Shown here: piece after piece, positions 1-11,979 of the stretch
Position numbering within the stretch: the stretch's first letter is position 1
Layout: every line of letters begins with the position of its first letter
From: Ceratothoa steindachneri
Taxonomy: Eukaryota > Arthropoda > Malacostraca > Isopoda > Cymothoidae
Assembly: GCA_963969495.1 (NCBI GenBank)
Contig: OZ018317.1
Location: 34,198,226-34,262,225 of the forward strand
DNA: 64,000 nucleotides
Direction: 5' to 3'
Made by a program: the position numbers and the translations under genes
Notes under the pieces: model-generated
What the model saw: the letters and a program-made list of their open reading frames with translations, nothing else
Told to the model about the DNA's origin: nothing
The model's database searches: none

Positions 1-342
1 AGCTCGTATGACAGCAACAGAAATTGAAAATCTTAACACCTACGAGTCCCGGTGTAAGATCAACACGCCCAGAAAAAGTTCAAAGTAGTCCCTATAGGAA
101 GGAGCCTAGTTTACGACATCAGGGTGGGATATAGACGTTTTCTCTACACCACGGAGTGTAATGTACTCGGAATGAAAATTATACAAATATATAAACTAAC
201 TCAAAGACAACAAAAGAACTACAAAATCAAAACCAAAAATACTTACAAGCGAAAGGCCTGATCACCAGGCACTGCATCTCTTTGCACCCTTCCACACTTC
301 TTTCTCTTTTCACCACTCGTATTTTTTTCCCTATTTATCCGC
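1..342. other. Unassigned left edge
   Basis: No gene or repeat family is recognised here. The stretch is mixed in composition, has stops in all frames, and shows no similarity to the 100 bp upstream of the second 300-bp repeat at 5051. It is therefore outside the repeated LTR-like unit and is probably older flanking DNA. Confidence 0.4.
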
Positions 343-643
343 ACGATTAAGTCCGGTGTCGAGCGACAAAACTAATTAATCCCTCTAGGCAGCGGAAGCT
401 TTCTCTCAGACGTCTGTGCCTTCCAGCGATTGAGCATCAAAAAAATGCCCTTCATATAAATACCCTGTTTTTTTCAAAGATTGGTAGATTGAGTTTGAGA
501 TCTCGTCGCCTTCGGTTCAGATCATGTGTCTTTTTCCCCGAGTCCCTGGTATTCGTATATACCATCGAGGTTGGATTTCGCCAGGCAGATCCATCTCTTT
601 TGTGAAAACTTACTCTGTTCAGAGCAAGCCTCGAATCATTTTG
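343..643 (+). repeat. Left direct repeat, candidate 5' LTR of gypsy relic
   Basis: About 301 bp here recur in the same orientation at 5051-5348 with scattered substitutions and small indels. Both copies share a start near acgattaag, the block ctctcagacgtctgtg, a TATAAATA box and an end near cagagcaagcctcgaatc. Flanks on both sides are unrelated, which marks the edges. Because gag and pol fragments on the same strand lie between the two copies, the simplest reading is a pair of LTRs. A 12-nt palindrome (tgtcgagcgaca) sits at 355-366, close to where a canonical TG start could lie. No convincing primer-binding site or target-site duplication was found, so the LTR identity is inferred. The divergence between copies suggests an old insertion. 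Confidence 0.6.
455..462 (+). promoter_or_regulatory. TATA box in left LTR-like repeat
   Basis: TATAAATA lies about 110 bp into the repeat and is conserved in the second copy at 5159-5166. Its position fits a U3 core promoter of an LTR. A TTCAGATC initiator-like motif follows at about 515, farther than the usual 30 bp, so the start site is not fixed by sequence. Confidence 0.45.
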
Positions 644-1873
<1,230 letters not shown>

Positions 1874-2079
1874 ATTATGGTGTCAGGTTTCTTGATTTAA
1901 TTTAGGACCCCTTTCGTTTTCAAGTTCCTCTGCTGAATTAATAGAAAATTTACCAAGTTGGGTCAAGTTTATTTATAGATAGGAAAATAATCTTTTTTTA
2001 ATGGTTTTTTTTTTATCTTGAGTAATCAGTCTTTTTGTGGTGCCCGTGAGGCGATATTTAGTAACAAGCCATTGTTTTT

Positions 2080-2337
2080 ATGTGGGATTTCAGTGCTTAC
2101 CTCACTCACTTCGAAAAGATTTTTGAGGTAAATCACTGGGATATCCAAACTGATGACGTCGTCCGACTCTTGCCACTCCTCAATACGCAGCTGCGAGATA
2201 TATTCACTTCGCTACCCGCCGAGGCTACCCTCGACTCTTCTACCCTTAAGTCCGAACTCTTAGCTGCGATCAACATGAATCCGGACTTCTACAGGGCAAA
2301 GACTTACCGCCAGTTTGGATTCACCCTCAGAATTTGA
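2080..2337 (+). pseudogene. gag: Ty3/gypsy Gag fragment
   Basis: The 85-codon stretch reads like the capsid-domain portion of a metavirid Gag: a helical segment with FEKIFEVNHW, then LPLLNTQLRDIFTSLP, then a conserved-looking LKSELLAAINMNPDFYRAKT ending. Capsid here would self-assemble into virus-like particles that package element RNA. The piece is far shorter than a normal Gag. It lacks an N-terminal matrix-like region and ends in a stop at 2335-2337, while similar composition continues in other frames to about 2540. A possible remnant of a zinc knuckle (CFIECHYF near 2500) and of the protease follows but is too decayed to assign. Identification is by motif recognition only; a different retroelement Gag is the main alternative. 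Confidence 0.55.
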
Positions 2338-2600
2338 AACCGGTTCGGTTAATGGTTGCCGAGTTTCAACCCTGGTCAGAGATAAGGGATGAACATGCAT
2401 TGCGTATCGAAAAAGCTGCTGCCCCAAGTGAGCCCAGACCACGATAAATTTGTAGTAGTCCAGGACTACTTGGGACGAGCCAAACGCTTCCCAGTAGTCC
2501 GTTGTTTCATCGAATGCCACTATTTCACCGGTTGGGCTGACGTCGTAGCAACCCCTAATAAATTCTGCAGCTCTCCCGCAGCTCTCCCGTTGTCCCGATC
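2338..2600 (+). pseudogene. Decayed Gag C-terminus / protease region of gypsy relic
   Basis: No single frame stays open. Frame 2 at about 2330-2395 contains a VNG..V..L pattern that loosely recalls the start of a retroviral-type aspartic protease, but the catalytic D-T-G triad is not present. Frame 1 near 2500 has a Cys-rich stretch that could be a nucleocapsid knuckle. The segment lies between a recognisable Gag piece and integrase, where these domains should be, and that position is the main support. Confidence 0.3.
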
Positions 2601-3151
2601 TTCAGCCCGCCATCACGAGGTCCCAAGCCATAAAGAACGAGGCACTCCCCGTGACTTTAGAACCCCCCCTTTGTCCCCCCGAGTACGAAACTCTGGACAA
2701 CGAGTCTTTTGTAAAGGCACATAATGAGTGTCCTTCCCTATAGCCATTGTGGGAAAAGTCGAGGACCAACGAGCGCGAATCCGCTCGTTGTCACAAGGAG
2801 GTCTCCTACCTCGTTGAGGGTGATCTGTTGTTTCGTTCATCCTCCGTTCCTAACAACTCTCCTACGCGCTCTATACGTATCCCCCGCTCCTATGACAGGA
2901 CCCATTTTGACATCGAGTCAAAAGAAAGACGTTTCAAGCCCGGTGACGAGGTCCTGCTTCTTCTGCCCACGGAGACAAATAAACTTCTTTCCCAATGGAA
3001 AGGCCCCTTTTCAGTCCTCGAAGCCCATGGCCGCATGGACTACCTCATCCAAACGCCCTCAGGTAACAAAGTGTTCCACGTCAACATGCTCAAATGTTAC
3101 CACCGTCATGCCTGGATCAACAATATTGTTGCCCTGGTTAAGAGGCCGTGA
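2601..3151 (+). pseudogene. Ty3/gypsy integrase, core deleted, C-terminal GPF domain retained
   Basis: In one frame (broken by an amber stop at 2741-2743) the sequence first resembles the lead-in to integrase (TRSQA near 2616, then FVKAHNECPSL, then SYLVEGDLLFR near 2808-2840). It then passes within about 15 residues to a clear integrase C-terminal module: FKPGDEV at 2933-2953, WKGPF at 2996-3010 and HVNMLK at 3077-3094. The zinc-binding HHCC region and the D,D-35-E catalytic core that should lie between are missing, about 250 residues. Integrase would insert the cDNA into the genome; this copy cannot. The module is closely followed, not preceded, by reverse transcriptase, the reverse of the usual gypsy order. 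Calling the tail integrase is secure; the N-terminal part is less so. Confidence 0.75.
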
Positions 3152-3993
3152 TAGAAGCTTCTTATCCCTCGAACCTCTTAACCTAGTCCAGACAGTTCGC
3201 GTAGAAGCTGATAATAACTTCCCCCTCCCGTTGCTCCCCGGAACGTATAAAGACTCCCCCCAGGAGATCGATCTAAATCCCCACCTGGAGCCCGCTCAGA
3301 AAGCCCAGCTATCCCGGTTGGTAAAGGTCTACCTCCGGCCCATTCATTTGCGATCCACGTTTAATGCGGAGGTCAAAAACTTACTAAAATTAGAAATAAT
3401 AGAACCCTCCTCGTTAGATTACCGTTCCCTCATTGTTATGGTTCGGAAGCCAGACCAGCCCTTTCGAATATGTGTGGACTTTCGAAAACTTAACGCCGTG
3501 AAGGTTTTCGATGCCGAACCGATCCCGTTGATAGACCAGAGCCTACATTTGTTCTTAGATGGTCTGAATAATGTTTAATTCTATTTTGATAATGTGTACG
3601 TAGCTACACACACATTGGATGAACATCTAATCTCCCTTCGTTTCCTATGTAATAGGCTCCGAGAGCATGGTATGACCATGTGTCCTTCCAAGTGTCATTT
3701 TGCTTACGACACTATCAAGTACCTTAGATTTCAAATTGGGGAAAACCAAATAACGCCCCAGCAAGAAAAGGTCAGAGCCATTCCAGATATGCCCCTTTCC
3801 CGTACTAAGAAGCAGCTACGTTCCCTCCTGGGTTCAACCTCCTTTACCGGCGCTTGGTCTCCAACTTTGCTGCCTTAGTGTCCCCCCTGAACTCCCTCCT
3901 TAAGAAAAATTCCCGATTCCCTCGTTTAGAGCCCCAAGGCAATTTCCCACTTCTAGCACATGAAGGCTCCCCAACCCGAACAAATTGTTTGGA
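3152..3993 (+). pseudogene. Ty3/gypsy reverse transcriptase relic with palm deletion and YFDN box
   Basis: Reverse transcriptase fingers are clear in frame 3 up to about 3530 (LLKLEIIEPSS, then RICVDFRKLNAV). An ochre stop at 3576-3578 follows. Only about 20 residues later comes YFDN (3582-3593), the position of the catalytic Y-x-D-D box, so roughly 90-100 residues of the palm are deleted, including the first catalytic aspartate. The second box aspartate is replaced by asparagine. The thumb and connection region continues well (LREHGMTMCPSKCHF, then RTKKQLRSLLGS). It shifts frame near 3850, where frame 2 reads YRRLVSNFAALVSPLNSLLKK, and again before RNase H. The enzyme would copy element RNA to DNA; two stops or shifts, the deletion and the D-to-N change leave it inactive. 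Confidence 0.85.
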
Positions 3994-4380
3994 ATCTGTA
4001 CGGATGCCAGCAATGATGGCATCGGTTGCGTGTTGCTGCAGTACGAATAAGATGGTAATAGCTATCCTATCGCTTATGCAAGCCGGAAGCTGTTGTCGCG
4101 CGAAAGAAACTATGCAGTAATAGAACTTGAGGCTCTGGCAATAGTTTTTGGTGTCCGGAAATTTAAAATGTATCTGATAGATCAAGAGTTTGTGATCGAA
4201 ACAGATCACCGTCCTTTGGCGTACTTAAGAAATTGTAAAAGCCAAAACAGAAGGCTTATGCGCTGGAGTCTGCTATTAATGGAATATCAATTCCGAATTT
4301 TGTATTCAAAAGGTAGTGAAAACTGTGTAGCAGACAGTCGTAGTAAGAATCCAGTAGATGACCCTTTACCCCCAAGGTAG
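3994..4380 (+). pseudogene. Ty3/gypsy RNase H, 3' end of pol
   Basis: Frame 1 carries the RT-linked RNase H: CTDASNDGIG at 3997-4026 with the first catalytic aspartate, an ochre stop at 4048-4050, then PIAYASRKLLS, NYAVIELEALAIV with the catalytic glutamate, and TDHRPLAYL near 4202-4228 with another active-site aspartate. The domain would degrade the RNA strand of the RNA:DNA hybrid. It ends with GSENCVADSRS and a stop at 4378-4380, with no integrase downstream before the right LTR-like repeat. This supports a pol that genuinely ends with RNase H and has integrase upstream. Apart from one nonsense codon this is the best preserved domain of the element. Confidence 0.85.
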
Positions 4381-5050
4381 AACTCCATACATCTTATAAG
4401 TTCATGTATATATTCGAGCTCGTTGCTCTCTCATGTAAAATTTATTTTTGTGCGTGTGCGCGTACGCCCGTATTTTAGTGTATTGCTTGTATATACGTTT
4501 TGTCATTATTGTTTTTTTTTTAATTATTTCCTGGATAGTCCCTCCGCTTGATTGATTCCTTATTCTAAATTGTGGTATTGCTTTTACATGAAACAATATA
4601 TATTTTAATTATGTAATTAATTCCTCATTAACTTTAATGTATGTGTAAGTTTTACCCGTCATCTGGGATCAAACGGAGCAAATCCTGTCTGTACCTTGAT
4701 GGCCGCAGTGTCGGCTAAAATTTTAATATCGTTGGGTTTTGGTCAAGATACCCTTTTTCCTCTCCCTTCGTGTTGGGAAAAAACGCCATCTTTGGAAGGG
4801 AGGCATGTAAGGGAAAGGGCACGCCAACAAGAAAACCCCCTTCTTTTGTTTCTTGAATTCCTTCCTTCCCTATGTCTCCTAAGTATAACTCCACGTAGAG
4901 TAAAGCTCTGTATCCAAGGAGAAAGATAAAAGAAGAAAGAATTTGAATATGAGTTAAACTGAGCACTAAAAGCTTTCACCTCGCCGATGAAATGCTAATC
5001 TCCGTAGTCGGGAAAAGAATAGCCGAAATTTCCCACCCACATCATTGGAG
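4381..5050. other. Unassigned 3' region of gypsy relic
   Basis: AT-rich sequence between the pol stop and the right repeat. Open stretches at 4696-4929 and on the minus strand lack recognisable domains. It would correspond to the 3' untranslated part of the element. Confidence 0.35.
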
Positions 5051-5348
5051 ACGATTAAGACCGGTGTCGGGTGACAAAAGCTAATCCCTCTAGGCGCCGG
5101 AAACTTTCTCTCAGACGTCTGTGTCTTCCAGCAATTGACCATCAAAAAATAGCCGTCATATAAATACCCTGGGTTTTTCAAAGGTCGGTAGATTGAGTTT
5201 GAGATCTCATCTCCTTCGGTTCAGATCGTGTGTCTGTTTCCCCAAGTCACTGGTATTTGCATATACCATCAAGATTGGATCTCACCAGGCAGATTCATCT
5301 CTTTTGTGAAGGCTTACTCTGTTCAGAGCAAGCCTCGAATCGTTTGGA
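5051..5348 (+). repeat. Right direct repeat, candidate 3' LTR
   Basis: Second copy of the 343-643 repeat, same orientation, about 298 bp. Similarity stops after tcgaatcgttt, and transposase-like coding sequence starts at once. That junction suggests the LTR element interrupted or truncated the transposase gene, although the missing N-terminal part is not visible left of 343. Confidence 0.6.
5159..5166 (+). promoter_or_regulatory. TATA box in right LTR-like repeat
   Basis: TATAAATA at the same offset as in the left copy (455-462), preserved despite surrounding substitutions. A core promoter here could read rightwards into the transposase relic. Confidence 0.45.
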
Positions 5349-7046
5349 ATGTCCATTGCAAGGGCGATCGCCTTCAACAGGACCTATGTGAAGGCCTTCT
5401 TCGACCTGTATGCGCAGGTCATGGAGAAATATACGTTCATTTCAGACCGATGTTCATTTCATTTCAGGAGGTGTGTGAGAGGGGCCAGCCAGTCGCCTCT
5501 CAGATTTGTCGTGAAAGAGGAGTTACAATGACCTTTGTGGGAATTATAAATGCTGCTGGACAGTCCACCCAGCCAGTGTTTATAATCCCCCGGAAGTGTT
5601 GGAGTGATGCTTTCATGAGGAACACACTTTATGGCTCTAAGAGTATCTTGCAGGCCGCAGGCTGGATGACCAGGGATACCTTTGTAGAGAACCTGGAGCA
5701 TATAAAGGAGAAGACGTACTGCTCGCCTATTAACAAGGTATTCATCATAATGAGTGTCATAAGAGCATCGCTGCAGTAGAGTATTGCAATGCCAATAGTA
5801 TTGTAATATTGACGCTTCCACTTCACACCACTGGCAAAATGCATCCTCTGAATGTGAGTATTTATGCCAGCTTACAGTCATCCCTGAGGAACATCATCAA
5901 CAGCTATCAGTTGATGCATCCTCATACTCATATCTCATAGCAGATGCTTCCTGAGTTTGCCTCAACAGTCTGGGTGAAGGCAATCACCACCAGCAACATC
6001 CTCAGCGGCTTCTCTGCAACCGAGATATGGCCCATCGACCCTGAGATCTTCCCCGACTAGGCATTCCTGGGAGCAGAGGTTAGCAAGAGACCACCATCAG
6101 GCTTTGAGGAAGATGAGGGAGTAGCTTATGCCTCTGGGCTTGCTGCAACTTTATCACTTGCTGGTACGTCTGGTCTTGGAGCGTCATCACCTCTTCCACC
6201 TTTGGATCAGTCTGCTGCGTCATTAACTCTTCCACCTTTTGGTGATTCTCCTGCTGTGCCATCTGCTCTCTCAGCTTCTCCTGATTTATCGTATGGACCA
6301 ACTTCTACTTTTCCCAGTCTTTCTTCTGGGCCAACTTGTTGTGGTCTTTCTCATCTCCCAGCTTCTCGTGGCCCGTCTCCTGCCTTATCGTTTTCTGAGC
6401 AATCCCATACTTAACGGACCTCAAGGAGTGTTGATGATGTGAGACAGAGTCCATCAGGCCCTTCCCCAAGGCACATCCGAGACCGGCTGCAAGGGAAAGA
6501 AAAAGGGTGAGTGACTGCATCTTGACTGAGCGTGATGGTACGATCTTTGCACTCCGAGAGAAAGAGGAAGAGTAAAGAAGAAAAGAAGACCAGTACAGAT
6601 AAGAGGGGCAGACCGAAACAGAGAAAGGTTGTTCATCAGAGCTCTGATGAGGACGAGGAACAGCTAGCGGTTATGCCACTGGATGATTCATCAGATTATT
6701 CTGATGAGGTAAAGGGAGATGACCATGAGCCACCTTCAACTTTTGTTGAGAGGGAGCTGTAGAAGGTGATTTTGTGTTGGTTGAGTTGTCGTTGGAGGAA
6801 GGAAGGAATGTGGGAGAGAAAGTGAACTGTGTTGCCAAAGTGCTGGGTGTTGGGGATGAGTTGGGTGTGTCCTACCTCAGATTGAGTGAGAAAGTTGGGG
6901 TGAATTATACCTTCTACTTCCCCAATAAAGAAGACCTTGGGGAAGTGGGTACAGCTAGTGTGTTGGGGGTTCTTCGTGAACAAGTGAAAGGGAAGACCAA
7001 AAGGTTGTCCAATATTGTTAAATTTATGGTGGTTTTTATTTTGTGA
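5349..7046 (+). pseudogene. DDE_1 transposase relic (pogo/Tigger/jerky type)
   Basis: Several consecutive frames read as one Tc1/mariner-superfamily DDE_1 transposase. Frame 3 at 5349-5450 gives SIARAIAFNRTYVKAFF and VMEKYTF, normally just before the first catalytic aspartate. Frame 2 at 5485-5735 gives TMTFVGIINAAGQSTQPVFI and then AAGWMTRDTFVENL. Frame 1 from 5743 gives NANSIVILTLPLHTTGKMHP and then GFSATEIWPIDPEIF, with stops at 5938 and 6058. A Ser/Pro-rich tail follows to 6414, then a basic and acidic tail (KRGRPKQRK near 6604-6630, SSDEDEE). A last block in frame 3 (GDFVLVEL near 6766, YTFYFPNKEDLG) matches the usual C-terminal end of such proteins. The N-terminal DNA-binding HTH domain is absent and the DETG-like motif is not visible. 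The enzyme would cut and paste its own terminal repeats; this copy is dead. Confidence 0.8.
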
Positions 7047-7574
7047 GAGGGTTACCAGTTTATAGTTGTCACTAAGTTTACAATGGGTCGCTTAGTTAAT
7101 GAGATGCCGGGCGAGTACTAGTTTACAAGAGGAATAACTGGGGTGAGCCTGGGTTATCCGTAAAGAGGTGTCGGACGAAGGCGTTTGAGGTCTCACCTTC
7201 GAGTCTGCTCTGACTCCTAAGGTTCTTACGAGGAATCTGTTTATAGGCTGGGTTCGAAAGGTAACTTGGTTATGGCTGGGTTAAAGGAAGGTCTCGAAAG
7301 GGTAATGGTGTTTTGTAGGCTTTATTCTTGGCTTAGGTCTACCTTAATTGGAGCACGCGAGATAGTCAAGTCTTACGTGGTTTTGTTTAAGTTTCCATCT
7401 ACGTTAGATAATTGTGGCTAAGGACGGCCGAATTTAAGGACGAACGGACTCTTGACGCAATAAGATTAATGGGAATCCATAATCAAGAGGGATGAATGTA
7501 TTTTACTAATAATAGTGATGTTACTCTCTTGGGAATTGTCTGTCTTATATTTAAAAACTTCCATTAAGGGGGCG
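7047..7574. other. Unassigned sequence downstream of transposase relic
   Basis: GT-rich plus strand with many stops and no recognised coding domain. The motif GGTTCGAAAGG near 7254 resembles a tRNA B box but no partner A box or cloverleaf fits. The end of this stretch is the purine run aaggggg that borders the candidate LTR. Confidence 0.35.
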
Positions 7575-7946
7575 TGACTGCTGGGCGGAGTCAAAGGGTG
7601 TGTTTCAATGTAAACACATTTTGCCGCATCCGGGCTGGCATTGAGAGCAAGGTGATAGCAAAGTTGATTTTGTCGTTTGGCAGGTCCACGTCAACTTTTG
7701 CTGGAAAACCCCGACTCCATTCTGGCTGCCTCGTTTTCTTGTGTCGAGACCTTTCGTCTCGCAGCTGTTTCTTCGCATGTGTATGTTTGTGCATTCCCAT
7801 GTAAAATTGTTATTTAACATTGTATGTAAGTATTTCGCTTTATTTACATTAGATCATTGCTACTAGATGGCATAATATTTCAGTAGTTAATATGTGTGCC
7901 CAATTTCGTTGACCCTACTTCACCTTGCAATTCGGGGGCCGCTACA
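7575..7946 (+). repeat. Candidate solo LTR
   Basis: A polypurine-like run (ttaagggggcg, 7564-7574) is followed directly by TG, and 372 bp later a GC-rich block ends in gggggccgctaca. The TG...CA ends plus adjacent polypurine tract resemble the 3' end of a gypsy-type element. No second copy or coding region is present in this window, so the call rests on termini alone. Confidence 0.25.
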
Positions 7947-8812
7947 AATTTCCTTTTGTTTTCATAGGTTACAATATAAGATAGTTGGTTTTTCTCTTGT
8001 TTTTTTTTGGCAAAATTTGTAAATATTTCTTTTTTATATTTTTTGCTTAGCTATCTAGCCTGTAACTTGCCTTTTTTTCTCTTGTGTTTATTGTTGGTAA
8101 ATTTGTAAATATTTTTTTAATTCTTTGCTTAGTTATCTAGCCTAGGCATATAACTTACAAATAGGCTCTTTCCTTAATAGGCTAGAATTGCTTAAGTTAT
8201 CATATTGTAGGCTAATTTTTCTTCTATTTTTTTGGCATTTATCATTTTATAGCCTATTTTGTATTAGATTTTGTGAATTTCAATTTTTAATTTTCCAATC
8301 GCATTATTGCAGTAAGATGGGGGATTTACATGGCCTAATGACGTTATTAATATATTTATGCAATGCAATCTATTATATTTTATATTATTTTTGATACCTA
8401 TGTAAAATGTTCTAAAATAGCAATTCTAACCATCTAAAAAAATATTATATGTCTTTTCATAACATATGTGTATCATTTAATAGTAGTATATTCTTTAATT
8501 TTAGCTGTGACATATAAAAAAATACAAAAAATGGTACTAAGGGCGTACGGAGCGTGTCCTACATGGTCACGATCAGTATAAAAACACTTTTTTAAAAAAT
8601 GACACCAAAGTTGTGTATGTGGGAAATAAAGGTATTTATGTGAGCTTACCTGTTGGTCACGTTGGATTTCTGCTAACTTTAAAACTTTAGTTTTGATGAC
8701 CAAAAAACCCCTAGCAGTACGATCCGTGTCCACCTGATCCTACTATTTGTCTGCAATAACCACTATACAGAGAATGACATCTTATAAATAAATATAGACA
8801 AAGTCCTTAGTA
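7947..8812. other. AT-rich intergenic stretch with a short local duplication
   Basis: No gene is recognised. A T-rich block at about 8009-8060 (ggcaaaatttgtaaatattt ... gcttagctatctagcct) recurs at about 8094-8143 with small changes, an imperfect tandem duplication of about 84 bp period. Confidence 0.45.
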
Positions 8813-8965
8813 ATGGAGGACAAACTTTTGCACGCACCTAAGTGTATGAAAAATGGTAAGGTTTCTGGGCAAGATGGGGTAACTATCGACCTTATAAAGG
8901 ATGAGTGTGTACGTATTGTTGACTTACACGCTTTTCTATTTACAAAATATTTTAGGGAAAAGTAA
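8813..8965 (+). pseudogene. LINE reverse-transcriptase fragment
   Basis: A 50-codon open stretch contains KNGKVSGQDGVTIDLIKDE followed by HAFLFTKYFRE. This is the pattern of the N-terminal palm of non-LTR retrotransposon reverse transcriptases (the block x-K-N-G-K-A-x-G-x-D-G, then L-F-x-x-x-x-x-x). It ends in a stop at 8963-8965, and only vague resemblance continues to about 9040. The enzyme would prime cDNA synthesis at the target site. Neither the catalytic F/Y-A-D-D box nor an endonuclease is present, so this is a 5'-truncated or internally deleted scrap. Clade assignment is not possible from so little. Confidence 0.55.
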
Positions 8966-9495
8966 ACTCCAATTAATTCTGCCCTTCCATTGTACTTATT
9001 TTTATATAAACAAAGTTTGCTGACCAAAAAGTCGCGTGCTCTCACTTATTCTGATTTATGACGTTACGACAACCAAAACTTTCAATAATTCAAAGACTAA
9101 CCTTAGGAGGACCATGGAACTCATCTACTTCTTCATCCAAACCTAATATTAAATCCGTTTACATTACATGTAGGGAACCCCATTTGCTAATATTAATCAT
9201 TAGTTTGAAGTAATAGCGTAGTATACACGTTGATAGTACAATACGGATGAAAGCTGTTTTTGTAATAGTAATTTTTGTATTTTTTTGTCCTAAGTACAGG
9301 ACTACTTCGGAACTACTGTACGTGTGATAAAAAAAGTTGTTCCCTTGGTAAAAACAAATTTTATTTGCTTTCATTAGTTTGTTAAATCTCTCGTATGTTC
9401 CTATTATTTCTGAAAGGAGGGCTATTTTGCGATAAAGGGTGTTGCGACGTTAGTTTCTAAGCGATTATGTGTTCATTTACTTTTTAGTCGCGTAC
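8966..9495. other. Left flank of satellite array
   Basis: AT-rich, no recognised gene. The last 70 bp (tgcgacg, agcgatt, agtcgcg) contain short fragments like the satellite but no full diverged monomer, so the array edge is fairly sharp. Confidence 0.4.
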
Positions 9496-11979
9496 ACGCG
9501 ACGCTATAAATTGCTATGTCGGCTCATAGGTCGTCGGGCGGATGGTAACCATTTTACTTATCAATGAGTAACACGACGCTATAAATTGCTATGTCGGCTC
9601 ATAGGTCGTCGGGCGGATAGTAACCATTTTACTTTTCAATGAGTAACGCGACGCTATAAATTGCTATGTCGGCTCATAGCTAGTCGAGGGGATGGGAACC
9701 ATTTTACTTTTCAATGAGTAACGCGACGCTATAAATTGCTATGTCGGCTCATAGGTCATCGGCGGATGGTAACTATTTTACTTTTCAATGAGTAACGCGA
9801 CGCTATAAATTGCTATGTCGGCTCATAGGTCGTCGGGCGGATGGTAAACATTTTACTTTTCAATGAGTAACGCGACGCTATAAATTGCTATGTCGGCTCA
9901 TAGGTCATCGGGCGGATGGTAAACATTTTACTTTTCAATGAGTAACGCGACGCTATAAATTGCTATGTCGGCTCATAGGTCGTCGGGCAGATGGTAAACA
10001 TTTTACTTTTCAATGAGTAACGCGACGCTATAAATTGCTATGTCGGCTCAAAGGGTCATCGGGCGGATGGTAAACATTTTACTTTTCAATGAGTAACGCG
10101 ACGCTATAAATTGCTATGTCGGCTTATAGGTCGTCGGGCGGATGGTAACCATTTTACTTTTCAATGAGTGACGCGACGCTATAAATTGCTATGTCGGCTC
10201 ATAGGTCATCGGGCGGATGGTAAACATTTTACTTTTCAATGAGTAACGAGACGCTATAAATTGCTATGTCTGCTCATAGGGCGTCGGGCGGATGGTAAAC
10301 ATTTTAATTTTCAATGAGTAACGCGACGCTATAAATTGCTATGTCGGCTCATAGGTCGTCGGGCGGATAATAAACATTTTACTTTTCAATGAGTAACACG
10401 ACGCTATAAATTGCTATGTCGGCTCATAGGTCATCGGGCGGATGGTAAACATTTTACTTTTCAATGAGTAACGCGACGCTATAAATTGCTATGTCGGCTC
10501 ATAGGTCGTCGGGCGAATGGTAAACATTTTACTTCTCAATGAGTAACGCGACGCTATAAATTGCTATGTCGGCATATAGGTCGTCGGGCGGATGGTAACC
10601 ATTTTACTTTTCAATGAGTAACGCGACGCTATAAATTGCTATGTCGGCTGATAGGTCATCGGCGGATGGTAAACATTTTACTTTTCAATGAGTAACACGA
10701 CGCTATAAATTGCTATGTCGGCTCATAGGTCGTCGGGCGGATGGTAAACATTTTACTTTTCAATGAGTAACGCGACGCTATAAATTGCTATGTCGGCTCA
10801 TAGGTCATCGGCGGATGGTAAACATTTTACTTTTCAATGAGTAACACGACGCTATAAATTGCTATGTCGGCTCATAGGTCGTCGGGCGGATGGTAAAAAT
10901 TTTACTTTTCAATGAGTAACGCGACGCTATAAATTGCTATGTCGGCTCATAGGTCGTCGGGCGGATGGTAACAATTTTACTTTTCAATGAGTAACGCGAC
11001 GCTATAAATTGCTATGTCGGCTCATAGGTCGTCGGGTGGATGGTAAACATTTTACTTTTCAATGAGTAACGCGACGCTATAAATTGCTATGTCGGCTCAT
11101 AGCTAGTCGGGCGGATGGTAACCATTTTACATTTCAATGAGTAACACGACGCTATAAATTGCTATGTCGGCTCATAGGTCATCGGGCGGATGGTAACCAT
11201 TTTACTTTTCAATGATTAACGCGACGCTATAAATTGCTATGTCGGCTCATAGGTCGTCGGGCGGATGGTAACCATTTTACTTTTCAATGAGTAACGCGAC
11301 GCTATAAATTGCTATGTCGGCTCAGAGGTCGTCGGGCGGATGGTAAACATTTTACTTTTCAATGAGTAACGCGACGCTATAAATTGCTATGTCGGCTCAT
11401 AGCTAGTTTGGCGGATGGTAACCATTTTACTTTTCAATGAGTAACACGACGCTATAAATTGCTATGTCGGCTCATAGGTCGTCAGGCGGATGGTAAACAT
11501 TTTACTTTTCAATGAGTAACGCGACGCTACAAATTGCTATGTCGGCTCATAGGTCGTCGGGCGGATGGTAAACATTTTACTTTTCAATGAGTAACGCGAC
11601 GCTATAAATTGCTATGTCGGCTCATAGCTAGTCGGGTGGATGGTAACCATTTTACTTTTCAATGAGTAACACGACGTAATAAATTGCTATGTCGGCTCAT
11701 AGGTCGTCGGGCGGATGGTAACTATTTTACTTTTCAATGAGTAACACGACGCTATAAATTGCTATGTCGGCTCATAGTTCGTCGGGCGGATGGTAACCAT
11801 TTTACTTTTCAATGAGTAACGCGACGCTATAAAATTGCTATGTCGGCTCATAGGTCGTCGGACGGATGGTAACCATTTTACTTTTCAATGAGTAACGCGA
11901 CGCTATAAATTGCTATGTCGGCTCAGAGGTCGTCGGGCGGATGGTAAACATTTTACTTTTCAATGAGTAACGCGACGCT

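Noticed and set aside
6640..6665. Hammerhead ribozyme core (ctgatgag ... gaa)
   Set aside because: The second core block is gaac after gacgag rather than GAAA with a stem II, and the segment is an Asp/Glu-rich coding tail of the transposase relic.
7240..7270. tRNA B box (ggttcgaaagg)
   Set aside because: No A box at the right distance and no cloverleaf can be drawn.
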